From positions 112,626,479 to 112,690,478 of the forward strand of contig NC_021673.1 in the NCBI RefSeq assembly GCF_000247815.1: 64,000 nt of DNA. Reading direction: 5' to 3'. This document shows positions 38,209-49,840 of this stretch, piece by piece (position 1 is the stretch's first letter; each line of letters starts with the position of its first letter). The position numbers were made by a program, and so were the translations under genes. This DNA comes from Ficedula albicollis (lineage: Eukaryota; Chordata; Aves; Passeriformes; Muscicapidae). The notes below the pieces were generated by a model. The model ran no database searches. It worked only from the letters and a program-made list of their open reading frames with translations, and was not told the DNA's origin.

Positions 38209-39015
38209 ACATGTACAGCATTACATATTCACCCTTGAAGCTTTCTTCCTCTAGTTTTTCCCCCATTCTGCTTTACTTCCTTTTCTCTTTTCATCTTGCN
38301 NNNNNNNNNNNNNNNNNNNNNNNNNNNNNNNNNNNNNNNNNNNNNNNNNNNNNNNNNNNNNNNNNNNNNNNNNNNNNNNNNNNNNNNNNNNNNNNNNNNN
38401 NNNNNNNNNNNNNNNNNNNNNNNNNNNNNNNNNNNNNNNNNNNNNNNNNNNNNNNNNNNNNNNNNNNNNNNNNNNNNNNNNNNNNNNNNNNNNNNNNNNN
38501 NNNNNNNNNNNNNNNNNNNNNNNNNNNNNNNNNNNNNNNNNNNNNNNNNNNNNNNNNNNNNNNNNNNNNNNNNNNNNNNNNNNNNNNNNNNNNNNNNNNN
38601 NNNNNNNNNNNNNNNNNNNNNNNNNNNNNNNNNNNNNNNNNNNNNNNNNNNNNNNNNNNNNNNNNNNNNNNNNNNNNNNNNNNNNNNNNNNNNNNNNNNN
38701 NNNNNNNNNNNNNNNNNNNNNNNNNNNNNNNNNNNNNNNNNNNNNNNNNNNNNNNNNNNNNNNNNNNNNNNNNNNNNNNNNNNNNNNNNNNNNNNNNNNN
38801 NNNNNNNNNNNNNNNNNNNNNNNNNNNNNNNNNNNNNNNNNNNNNNNNNNNNNNNNNNNNNNNNNNNNNNNNNNNNNNNNNNNNNNNNNNNNNNNNNNNN
38901 NNNNNNNNNNNNNNNNNNNNNNNNACATGTACAGCATTACATATTCACCCTTGAACCTTTCTTCCTCTAGTTCTTCCCCCATTCTCCTTTACTTCCTTTT
39001 CTCTTTTCATCTTAT
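38209..39015. repeat. Same 91-bp sequence on both sides of an assembly gap
   Basis: 38209-38299 and 38925-39015 both start ACATGTACAGCATTACATAT. They differ at only a handful of bases (GAAGCTTTC/GAACCTTTC, TTTTTCC/TTCTTCC, TCTGCTT/TCTCCTT, plus the last two bases). The gap of 625 N lies exactly between them. Either there is a true tandem repeat that the assembler could not cross, or two versions of one locus were placed in a row. Confidence 0.93.
38300..38924. other. Assembly gap, 625 N
   Basis: Unknown sequence; any reading frame drawn through it is an artefact. See the flanking duplication. Confidence 0.99.
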
Positions 39016-39395
39016 TTATGTAACATTCTAGCAACCAAGAAATGTGACATACAATGATGAAAAAACAAATATAGCTTGAATTAATTTATTGCAAAACCCA
39101 CCCTATTATTTTTTTTGTTCCTACACAGGACAGTTTCTTGGCTTCCATCAATTTGGGATTGAATTTGTAACTTTACAAATGGATGCTGTTGTTCATCTTA
39201 TTCAGACTTTCTCTTTCTGGAATAAGATTCTGCTGTAAGCAGCAATATAAACAGCATTGTGAGGTGCATCTTCATTGCTTTCCATGTGTGCTATATAAAA
39301 GGGGCTTTGTTACCAGCAAACTGCCAGGAAATAGAAAACCTAGGTGCCAGTTTGAGATGCTCAAACACTAACAGGAAAACCATCTTTTGCTGTGT

Positions 39396-39533
39396 AGCTT
39401 ACTTAGGTAAGCAGTAACTGCTGCTCTGCAGACCCACAGCTCTGAGGATTTGCCCTTGCTCTGCAAGGAGTGAGCTGAGGACGTGCATCTCCTCACTGCT
39501 TCCAGCAAGAGACACGAGTGGGCTAAGTAAGCT
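39396..39533. repeat. 11-bp inverted repeat enclosing a GC-richer 116-bp loop
   Basis: AGCTTACTTAG at 39396-39406 and its exact reverse complement CTAAGTAAGCT at 39523-39533. The enclosed sequence has further partial self-complementarity (GGAGTGAG against CTCACTGC). This could be a folded RNA or a small inverted-repeat element, but no target duplication is visible. Confidence 0.4.
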
Positions 39534-41033
39534 GGACAGTCTTATTTCCTTCCAATAATCAGCAGAATCCAGAGGACTAAAGAGATGGATAAAAGGATAT
39601 GTGCATCCTCAGAGCCAATTTATACTAACTCTAATAATTACGAGTAAGCAGACATTATTTTCCTCATCATACACCCATTTTGAGGGGAACAGCGTGCAGT
39701 ATAATCCTCAGGAGATTTGCTGAAGCAAACAATGAGTGCAGAATTTCTGTTCCAAGATAAACATCAGCATAAGATGTCAAATCAAACGGACTAGGTCTGT
39801 GCACAGGTAAGACGAAGGAAGAATGATTTTCCACGAGTGAATATTGTAATTAGTTTTGCTTTATGAAGAATTAGCCTGGCCTTAAGGTTGATGTTGGATG
39901 ACCTGTATCATGGAAATCTAAAAGTGATATGCCTGAGGACAGGAAACATGTCCTTATGGAAAGACAGTGATACACAGTTGTTTTTTTGTTTTTTCATTTT
40001 TTGTTTGAAAGAGTAAGTTTTTATGACAGAAGTAAATTATTTGCAGGAAAGTTATGTATTTATTTAGAGAGCTGTGTCACTACAAAGACTCTGACGTGTA
40101 TTAGGGCTGGACTTGCTCCTAAAGCAGGCTGCATATCACCTGAAAAAATCCTGAATGTCTGCTGAATATGTTATTGTTTCAAGTTAAGATGAAAAAAAAA
40201 GTCGTTTTCCCATGAAATCTAGATTTTCTTATTAAAATGTAGTTGGGAGATGGAGTAGGATCTTAAATACATCTGTTTTCCTGCCTATTACAGCTTGACA
40301 TGAGAAATATAAGACAGAAATGGATTGAAAATCCATTTGAGTCAGAATGGCTGCCTGGTACCAATTTTATCAGCACACAATCATATTTGCAACAGATGAT
40401 ATTTTCTTTTACTGATTTTAATTATTCTCCTTCTGCAGTTCAAAACTTAAAAAAAAAAGTATTAAATAAGGACATTCACACTGTTGATTTTTTTTTCCCC
40501 AGCCTTTTTAAAGAGACTCTCTCTCCTTCCTTTTGAAGGGCCATTTTATAAGGACTTTCTCTGTAGAATTTTGTTTGTTATAAATATGTTTTTCTGTCCA
40601 TCTCAAATGTACAATGAATAAATGAACCTTTAAGCTCCAAGGTCTTCCTGATCAGTCTTCTTCCCCTGTCAGTAGAAAATAATCCAAAATATTAAAAAAG
40701 TGTTTGTAGAGATCTTCAAGAAAGATTTAAAGGAATGTAAAAAGTAGTTTGGATCATGTTGTTTTCTCCTGCTTTCTATTCTTAACATATTTACAGCTCA
40801 TGAATTTAAATATCTTGAAAGATTGAGCTTGTTATGGGTGAATTTGACTGAGGAGATTATGGAATTCTAGCTGAATCCTAAGTGTTGAGAACATTCCCAT
40901 CATGAATTGAAAATGTCTTTTCTTAAAGTGCTGACAGTCCTAGATTCATGATTATGGGCCTATGACTTGTCTAAGCTGTAGACTGATCCAATTTGCCAAC
41001 TAAGACAGGATATTTTTAACCATGCCATCTTAA

Positions 41034-41156
41034 AAAAAAGAAGTCTGGCATTCTCCCAGGATGTCTTATCTGTATGGGAAAGCATAATTCAATAAAAAAA
41101 AAGTAGTCTGGCATTCTCCCAGCATGTCTTATCTGTATGGGAAAGCATAATTCAAC
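41034..41156. repeat. Tandem duplication, two copies, period 63 bp
   Basis: AGTCTGGCATTCTCCCAG begins at 41042 and again at 41105. Each copy is preceded by a run of A and continues to AAGCATAATTCAA. Differences are one G/C change and the A-run length and context. Confidence 0.93.
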
Positions 41157-41394
41157 ATTGAGACTATCAATCACCAGGCAGAACAAAGGCTTTTACACTC
41201 CCAAGCTCTCCCTACTACCTAGTAATGTCACCTTCTTCCTCAGGTAACAACCAGACAAAGATCTTTTTACTCCAGGAAAGGACATTTTTTGAGTAGCACA
41301 TATAGTTATTTGTATTCTCAGTAGTCCTGACATTCAGACCTATATTAATACCCAGATAGGGAGAAACCCATAGAAAGATCTGTATAGGTGTTGG

Positions 41395-41753
41395 NNNNNN
41401 NNNNNNNNNNNNNNNNNNNNNNNNNNNNNNNNNNNNNNNNNNNNNNNNNNNNNNNNNNNNNNNNNNNNNNNNNNNNNNNNNNNNNNNNNNNNNNNNNNNN
41501 NNNNNNNNNNNNNNNNNNNNNNNNNNNNNNNNNNNNNNNNNNNNNNNNNNNNNNNNNNNNNNNNNNNNNNNNNNNNNNNNNNNNNNNNNNNNNNNNNNNN
41601 NNNNNNNNNNNNNNNNNNNNNNNNNNNNNNNNNNNNNNNNNNNNNNNNNNNNNNNNNNNNNNNNNNNNNNNNNNNNNNNNNNNNNNNNNNNNNNNNNNNN
41701 NNNNNNNNNNNNNNNNNNNNNNNNNNNNNNNNNNNNNNNNNNNNNNNNNNNNN
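41395..41753. other. Assembly gap, 359 N
   Basis: Unknown sequence. Unlike the first gap, the flanks do not resemble each other. Confidence 0.99.
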
Positions 41754-42990
41754 TAATTAACTTTTCCTTTACAGTCACTGGGTGCTACAGAACCAAATGT
41801 TTATATGCCAGAAACCTTTGAGTGTCCAGCTTGAAGAACTCAGAAAATGGCTATTTTACTGATTTATTTAAATGAAAAGTAACATTCTTCTATGATTTTT
41901 GTATTATGGATAATAATATTTTGAAAGAACAAAGATTTCATTTCATAATTCCAAAACCACAAAAATCAGTACTACATGCAAGGTGTGAATAAATTAGCTA
42001 TGGATATAAGAATTCACAGAACTCCAAAATCTGCCAAAATTCTTCCCTGCATTGCAAAAAAAAGCATCAGACCTGCAGAACAACAGGGTTTGTTGCTTGG
42101 GGTATTTTCCTTCTGGATTTAATCTTCAGAATAAACCCCCCCCCTGTTCTTAGCCTTATTTCATGTTAGGAAATTTCATTACCAGTACTTCAGGGAAATA
42201 ACTTTGAGTCTGCTCACTCTTATAGCTAAAAATGACCTTTACCTCAAAATCTGCTACAGTAAACAAAGCAAACTGAGATCTGCTCATGGGTTGGTCTAGA
42301 AATGGATCCATAATGATGCTGACAAGAAAGTTAAATTCTATACAAAAACTCTAGATGTTGAGAAAAGTGTTGCTCTTAAGGGAAATAAAAATAGATTAAG
42401 CCTGTCTCTCGACAGCAATTCTAGATTCCACATGTCAATACGGATTGTGGCTATCTCAGCTACTTTAGAAGGCTGGCAAATTCAGTCTCTCCATCTTCTG
42501 CCATGATCAATGTACCCTTAAAACTGCACTCTCCTCAATTCTTTTAAGTTGATCAACTTTCTGGACTCCATGGAAGATTTATCTTTTTCTCAGTATGAAT
42601 TTTCCATTTCCAGTCTATAATACTCATTCTGCTTATGGTGACAGAATCTAGTACTTCACAGCAATGCCAGTGATTAAATACTTTTTTTCCTTCAAGTTTC
42701 TTAGTGAAAATGTCTGATAACATCTCATCATATCTTTTAAATTCCATCTACATGACTCTTTCTTATTCTCCTAAAGATAAAACATGCAAATGCAATAAAA
42801 TATGGCATTAAAATATTCCAAGAAACATTAATTTTTAATAGATAAATTCAATTTATCACCTTCTCATAAAGCTCAAACACAACACAATGATTGTGAAACT
42901 GAGTGAAAGATTCAACCCCACCTCCTTTGTGCACATTCTTCAAAAATTAAGTAGATTTTAGACAGTAATTAGTGCTCTGCGTTGTTAATT

Positions 42991-43240
42991 TGAAGAATAC
43001 ATCATACTGGTGTGAATGAAAAAGTGAAACTGTACACCTGTCCTCCAAACCAGGACACTTTATGTGTAAATCTCCAACAGGCCTCTTAATGTACTAGGTT
43101 AGCAGTTTCCTTTTTGGGAGTACAAGTTGAAGAATACATCATACTGGTGTGAATGAAAGAGTGAAACCATACACTTTATGTGTAAATCTCCAACAAGCCT
43201 CTTAATGTACTTGGTTAGCAGTTTCCTTTTTGGGAGTACA
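42991..43240. repeat. Tandem duplication, 137 and 113 bp copies
   Basis: Both copies begin TGAAGAATACATCATACTGG (42991, 43128) and end at TTTTTGGGAGTACAA. The first has about 21 extra bases, including TGTCCTCCAAACCAGGACA, between ACAC repeats. That extra piece resembles the terminus of songbird ERV LTRs such as the one at 55491. Outside it the copies differ at several bases. Confidence 0.92.
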
Positions 43241-43631
43241 ACATGTTGATGTTCTTATTTTGAATAATTTGTATGACTTCAGAAACATTTTAAAGAGCCA
43301 GACAAGCTGAAACTACCTGTGCCTCATGGCTGACCTTTCCAACCACAACTCTAATTTGAAATGTGTGCATGGCAGTCTTCACAGGAATGGGTGACTGGAA
43401 TTTCCTGGCACTTCTCTGTGTGGTATCCATTCTAATGAAAAAAAGGAAAGAGCTAGAAGGCCTACAGAGGTCTATCTCACAACCTGGCATCTGTTAAATT
43501 GTCTTTGAAAGAAAAGAACATTCTCTAAAACACCCCTTCTAACTCATGTGGGCAGAGAAGAGATCTGTTGTTTAGATCAGTTGTCTCAACGTGGAGAAAA
43601 TCTAGATATTCTCACTGATCTTCTACACAGA

Positions 43632-43876
43632 CTCATAGAATCATTTAGGCTAGGAAAGACCTTTAAGACCATTGAGTTAAGCTGTTAGCCCAGCAAGGCC
43701 AAGCTCACCAGTTAACCATGTCCCAAAATGCCACATCTGCATGGCTTTAAGTAGCTCCAGGGAGGGGGACTCACACCCATCCCTGAGTAACCCATTCCAA
43801 TGCTTATCAACACTTCTGGTGAAAAAATTTTATTTAATATCCCAACTAAACCTCCCCTGAGACAACTAGATGCAAT
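43632..43876 (-). mobile_element. CR1 LINE 3'-end fragment
   Basis: On the plus strand: CTCATAGAATCATTTAGGCT, then AGACCTTTAAGACCATTGAG, continuing through ATGTCCCAAAATGCCACATC to AACCTCCCCTGAGACAACTA. This is the reverse complement of about 240 bases of avian CR1 3' region. It is degraded and has no open reading frame. It lies about 190 bases upstream of the exon-like segment at 44064. Confidence 0.96.
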
Positions 43877-44063
43877 TTTGATACTCCAAAATCATTAGGA
43901 TGCAAACTCCTTTTAAGAACATCAGGTCTTACTTTTATTTCTTAATATGATCTGTTACAATTCATATAGTAAGAAGATCCCAAACCCAATGTTTAAGGTT
44001 TAAGATGGACTGAACAGTTATGTATAACAATTTATTCTCTGTTTGCATTCTTTTTATGGCAAG

Positions 44064-44254
44064 ACCCCTTGGATAGTCCTTCAGTGTCCATGAACATCCT
44101 GGCCTTTGCAGCTGCAATCTGCAATGATGACTACACTGAAGGATTTAGCTGTTACAAAGAACACCTTGAGGCTGCATTCAAACGTCCTGAGAATTCCCCT
44201 GAGGAGAGATACACTTATCAAGGATTGAGGAAGAACATGTCACAGAAAGAATAA
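44064..44254 (+). CDS. Possible terminal exon or coding-derived fragment, unrecognised
   Basis: After a pyrimidine-rich stretch ending CTTTTTATGGCAAG, the frame is open for about 62 codons to TAA at 44252-44254. Codon use looks coding (ATGAACATCCTGGCCTTTGC). The translation includes DSPSVSMNILAFAAAICN early and ENSPEERYTYQGL late, and is acidic overall. An AC leading pair would fit a phase-1 upstream exon. A strong GTAAGA donor occurs just after the stop (44257), so a non-coding or alternatively spliced exon is also possible. No partner exon for a separate gene was found. AATAAA occurs at 44919-44924. I do not recognise the product. Confidence 0.3.
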
Positions 44255-44570
44255 TGGTAAGAGGAGAGCAATCTTTGTAGAGGTTAAGGTAGAAGTATCC
44301 TCAGGATACTTATAATTAAGAATAGTTTTGTTAAGGGTAATTATAGAGACATTATCCTAAGTAAAAGGATAATTTTTTCTAGAGTTTCACATATATCTGA
44401 ATAGTTGGATTGAATGCAGAAAACTGAAATACAGAAGCTGGAAAAGTTGATTTATCACTGGTACACATTCCTGGTCTTTTCAGTATTCATAAGAATATTG
44501 AAGCAGCACAGCTTCAATTATTGCAGATAGTCTATACTCTCTGCACCATAAAAGAGACTGTGGAAGAAAC

Positions 44571-44810
44571 ACAGAATGCTTTTGGTTGAAAGCAAATGCT
44601 TTGCTTTTGAAGATCCAGTTCTAACCCCTCTGCCATGGGCAGGGACACCTTTCACTAGACCAGGCTGATCAAAGCCCAGCCCAGCCTGACCCTGAACATT
44701 CCAGGGAAGGGACATCCACAGCTGCTCAGGGCAACCTGTTCCAGGGTCTCACTGGTACTTCAATCTTTTGCCCTAGTGTGAAGGGAAGTGTTTAAATATC
44801 CTTGGACCTA
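44571..44810 (-). mobile_element. CR1 LINE 3'-end fragment, diverged
   Basis: Plus-strand ACAGAATGCTTTTGGTTG, then GGGCAGGGACACCTTTCACT, AGACCAGGCTGATCAAAGCC and GGCAACCTGTTCCAGGGTCT are the reverse complement of CR1. It is old and contains small indels. If the segment at 44064 is a terminal exon, this element lies in its 3' UTR. Confidence 0.93.
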
Positions 44811-45450
44811 AAAAACTAGTAAACTAAACTATACAACTGTTCTCTCTAAGAAAGCCTTATCTTGCTTAAAACTGAGTGTGTATTGCAGGTGGTCTGTGAG
44901 GTGACAGCAAAAGTGAACAATAAAAAAAGTATTAAAAACTAGTGTGAAGTGTTTCATGTTTTAATTATTTTCATTTCAGTGAAGGCTTGATTAGGAATTT
45001 TGGGGGTTTTGGAACTAAACAATCAGAAATATTTTAAAGATTTAAAATGGTATTAACCAGTTGACAAATGTTTCAGGTCCCACAGATGCACAGGCACGTG
45101 TTTGAATTAGTGGATATGAGTAATCCTATTGAACATGCAGAATTTGAGCTTAAGTGAATATTTTTAAAATGCACTAAAGAGACGTACTAAGGCAATATTA
45201 GTCTTGAGCGTCTATGTGTACATGAACATACAAACACATTTATAACATAACTTGGCCTCAGTTCAAAATATATCTTTGCTGTCTCATGATAAAGAGCACA
45301 CAGAATCTATGTGAAAATGAAAAGTTAAACCACTTATACTGTAAGTAGAATAAAGACTTACAAATCTGTCTTGTATAAAGTGTAAAGTGCCCATGCCACT
45401 TGATACATAAGACTGCATTAAATGCTTTGTCACTGTCCAAATACAATTTA

Positions 45451-45483
45451 CTTTTTCTTTTCTTTTTTTCTTTTTCTTTTTTT
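45451..45483. repeat. Pyrimidine (CTTTTT)n tract
   Basis: About 33 bases of C and T in CTTTTTCTTTT units. Confidence 0.8.
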
Positions 45484-46142
45484 AAATGAGTCAGTCAGAA
45501 ACCTCTGATAGCACCATTTCAAATGCAAATAATTCTGTTCCAACTGCCTCTTTACATTAGCTAAATGAAGTCATCAGTAAACAAAATTGGAAGAAATCTT
45601 AACACAACTGCTGTAAACAACTTTAAAAGTTTTATATCCCGAAAGATTAAAAGTGTTAGAAGACAGTTCAGATTCACTGGAGATGTTCACCACTGATAAA
45701 GTTTGTAGTCAAAATATAACTCTCTCATCTCACCCAAACTGATACTGGTCACAGCAAATTATAATCAAAGATAGATTTCTTGGAGGGTGATAATACCATT
45801 AGATTTAAGGAATTAAAAATACATGAAACTTTTGAGTTAATGAACAGGGTCCTTAACTGCTCATTTAATTCAAACAGCTGTTTGTTAATGCCCTAAGCAG
45901 TGTCATAAACTGTGAAAATACTGTTGAGTGCAAGACACTAGTTAATGCTATAAAGCAACACATGCTCTAATATTAAAAGGATTTAATGGGATTAATAGAG
46001 AATAAAACATTAACTCCCTATTATGATGTTTTTGGGACCCAAGGGCAAATTCTGGCTAAAAAGGACTCTGGTTCTAAAAGCACAAAAAGTAAACTATAGC
46101 ACTGTACAGCAAATCATGGCAATTTTATGCTCCTGAAAAAAA

Positions 46143-46280
46143 GTGGAACCCTGATAAGATCACATCTGTTCCAATCACAGACTGGATAAAATCACTGTTT
46201 ACTAAAGTCCTAAATAACTAAATATGTGGAACCCCAACAAGATCCCATCTGTTAAGACTACAATTTGGATAAGGTCCCAT
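46143..46280. repeat. Old tandem duplication, period about 83 bp
   Basis: GTGGAACCCTGATAAGATCA at 46143 and GTGGAACCCCAACAAGATCC at 46226, each followed by CATCTGTT and a GGATAA block. The copies are much more diverged than other duplications in the window, suggesting that the process has acted over a long time. Confidence 0.6.
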
Positions 46281-47350
46281 TACAAAATTTCTACATAATA
46301 CCATATAATGAAAAATTTTTATTTTCTTCAGTTTCATAAATTCTTTCATAGGGATACACAATATTGTAAAAATCCTACAGCATAATTAACTGGCTTGATG
46401 AACATTAATAATACAATAGAATTTGGATTCTCAATTCAAAAACAGAATCAAAAAAATAGTTTTAGTGTTTAAGCCACACAACCTTAGTCACATGTCCTTA
46501 ATTCCAGTTATTTTAAACGTATTTATACAATTATTTTTTCCCTTCATAATACAATGACAGGTTTGGTAGCATATGTAGTTCATCAGTAAACTATAAAAGC
46601 TTAATATTTGCAAAAATGCCTACTAGCTTTTCTGATTTTCTTTTGAAGAATATTCTTTTAGAATAGAAAACAGAAAGAAGGATGAATTTAGCATTATAAG
46701 TAAAGCATATTTAAAAATTATCAGTAGTAGGTGAATTTTTTTCAAAGGTTCATGGAAGCTTAATATATAAATAAAATATATTCCTACGTCCAAGATTTTT
46801 TTTTTTTTAACAGTCATACTGCAGAAAAGGACAATTAAGAATTTGGAGTTTTTTTCTAAAAAGGCAGGAAGGTTTAACATATTTTCAGGGCATATTGTCC
46901 TCCAAAACATTATGAATTGCGTTATAGAGGGGTCCATAAAATGAGATGTTTTGTCCTTTCAAATGCGACAAAACCCCAAACCTCTACAAACTTAACAATA
47001 TTTTAAAGTAATTTAATAGCAAATTTTTGTTAATTCCTGTATTTAATATTATTTAAAACATTTTTAATAATTTGCAACTGCACTGGAATAGCAGATATTT
47101 TCACCTGGATATCTCAGATTGTTACTGTTAAAAGATCATAGGATCAGATGTGAAGAGCCATCATTTATAATAAAAGTCAGAGCTGACAGCCACCAAAAAG
47201 ACAATTGAAGATGTGAATGTTCATAATTTCTGCTTAAGTTCATCAAGAATATGAATTTCCTGTGCTTGGTACCTCAAAAGGAAATTGCTTAAAAGCAGTC
47301 ACATACCTAGGGGATAAGAATATCTACAGAATCAATCATCTATCAATCAT

Positions 47351-47412
47351 TCTATCATAGAATGATAGAACTATTACGGTTGGAAAAGACCCCTAAGATC
47401 AAGTCCATTTAG
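47351..47412 (-). mobile_element. CR1 LINE tail fragment
   Basis: TCTATCATAGAATGATAGAA, then CTATTACGGTTGGAAAAGAC and CCCTAAGATCAAGTCCA are the reverse complement of a CR1 3' terminus. Only about 60 bases remain. Confidence 0.85.
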
Positions 47413-48018
47413 AAATGCTAATCAAAGTGTATTGAAGTACCCTGTGTGTCCCAGCAGAGATTTAATTTCAGATAAGGGCTGCTGGCGGGTTTTTTTTGTT
47501 AGTTTGTTTTAGTCTATGAACCTAGAAAGCAAAATAATCTTCCTGAATGTTTATATTCGATTCCACTTGCAATAATAAGCCTTATTTCTCTGAAGCCTTC
47601 TGGCAGGTAATATCACCCTGATCTTTTTTCTTGGACACACGTGCTCTTCCTAATAGACTTTCTTTTTTCCATTTAAAATATAAGTTTAAAAAGATCCTTT
47701 CTATGTTCTGTTCTAACTTTTTTGCCACATTTTTGCCAGACAGCTCCACCATGAAAACATTTTCCCATCTGTACAAGCAAGTATGTATTGAAACATTAGA
47801 ATTTGCTTCCCTAAAATCTCTTGTGGCTGCATTTTGTGAATGTGCTCTTATGACACTGCTTCCAGTGCAGTGGTCATCCCTTAAAATTTAACATTTTCCA
47901 AGTGTTGTCACATGGTAGTATCTGCCAAGTGTTATTGAACATTCTGAGGTCTTGCAGTGCAGAAACAAAAGCTTGTACTATTGTTCACAGCAATTGTGCA
48001 GAACCACTAGAAAATTCT

Positions 48019-48278
48019 GGGCATCCTTCCTGCAAAAGTTGACTATTCTGTTACTTTAAGATATTCTGCAACACTTAGATTCACAAACATTTCATATTAC
48101 TTGATAAAAAGACGATTTAGCATTTTTTCTTCATCTAAGTAGAAGACAGGGCATCCTTCCTGCAAAAGTTGACTATTCTGTTACTTTAAGATATTCTGCA
48201 ACACTTAGATTCACAAACATTTCATGTTACTTGATAAAAAGACGATTTAGCATTTTTTCTTCATCTAAGTACAAGACA
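48019..48278. repeat. Tandem duplication, two copies, period 130 bp
   Basis: Copy 1 (48019-48148) and copy 2 (48149-48278) begin GGGCATCCTTCCTGCAAAAG and differ at only a few bases (CATATT/CATGTT and near the end AGAAGACA/ACAAGACA). No transposon ends are present. Confidence 0.96.
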
Positions 48279-48353
48279 TATTTCACACCACAAAACTTTC
48301 AAATACACTATTTTCATTATACATAGCCATGCTTATTACTGAGTAGCAACTTG

Positions 48354-48522
48354 TGCTGGTTCTAGCTGTGATAAAGTTTTGCACTGCAGCTGGTATGGTG
48401 CTGTTAGATTTGTGACCAAAGCTGTGCTAATAGCAGTCATGTTTTAGCTGGTGCTGAACAGTGCTTGCAGGGTGTCAAATCCTCTTGTTTCTCAGCCTGT
48501 CTCCTCCAGTGAAGAGTTGCAG
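48354..48522 (+). mobile_element. Decayed ERV LTR fragment (songbird type)
   Basis: The run GCTGGTTCTAGCTGTGAT, then GCACTGCAGCTGGTATGGTG, GATTTGTGACCAAAGCTGTG, GCTGAACAGTGCTTGCAGGG and TTTCTCAGCCTGTCTCC follows the layout of a common passerine ERV LTR. It breaks off at the (TTCCC)n tract; the expected continuation is not found on the far side. No gag, pol or env sequence is attached. The family assignment is from memory and needs a repeat-library match. Confidence 0.6.
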
Positions 48523-48524
48523 CT

Positions 48525-49717
<1,193 letters not shown>

Positions 49718-49840
49718 ACTTCCCTTCCCTGAAACTTCCCTTCCCCTTGCAGAAGCTTAAATCTTATAGAAGAGGGACTTCATTCTTATTCTGAGAAAAA
49801 TAAGACCAAAACAGGGGAGAGCACTCATGGTAGGATAAGA

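Larger units (their letters stand above)
22744..38299. other. AT-rich non-coding DNA
   Basis: No supported gene in these 15.5 kb. Frames of up to about 100 codons (for example 27477-27779 plus) lack splice support and resemble nothing I know. Contents that can be named are the poly-purine tract at 23008, the GC-rich patch at 24590-24860, the 190-bp duplication at 26491-26875, the inverted repeat at 28994, the triple repeat at 32597-32780 and the possible regulatory region at 37200-38015. I saw no CR1 or LTR copy in it. Confidence 0.6.
39016..48353. other. Non-coding DNA with CR1 fragments
   Basis: Apart from the weak exon candidate at 44064, I see no gene here. Named contents are the inverted repeat at 39396-39533, the tandem duplications at 41034-41156, 42991-43240, 46143-46280 and 48019-48278, three CR1 fragments (43632, 44571, 47351), a pyrimidine tract at 45451 and a 359-base gap at 41395. 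Confidence 0.6.

Noticed and set aside
38211..38982. Frames of about 220-250 codons around the first gap
   Set aside because: Almost entirely N; the real sequence at either end is only a few codons.
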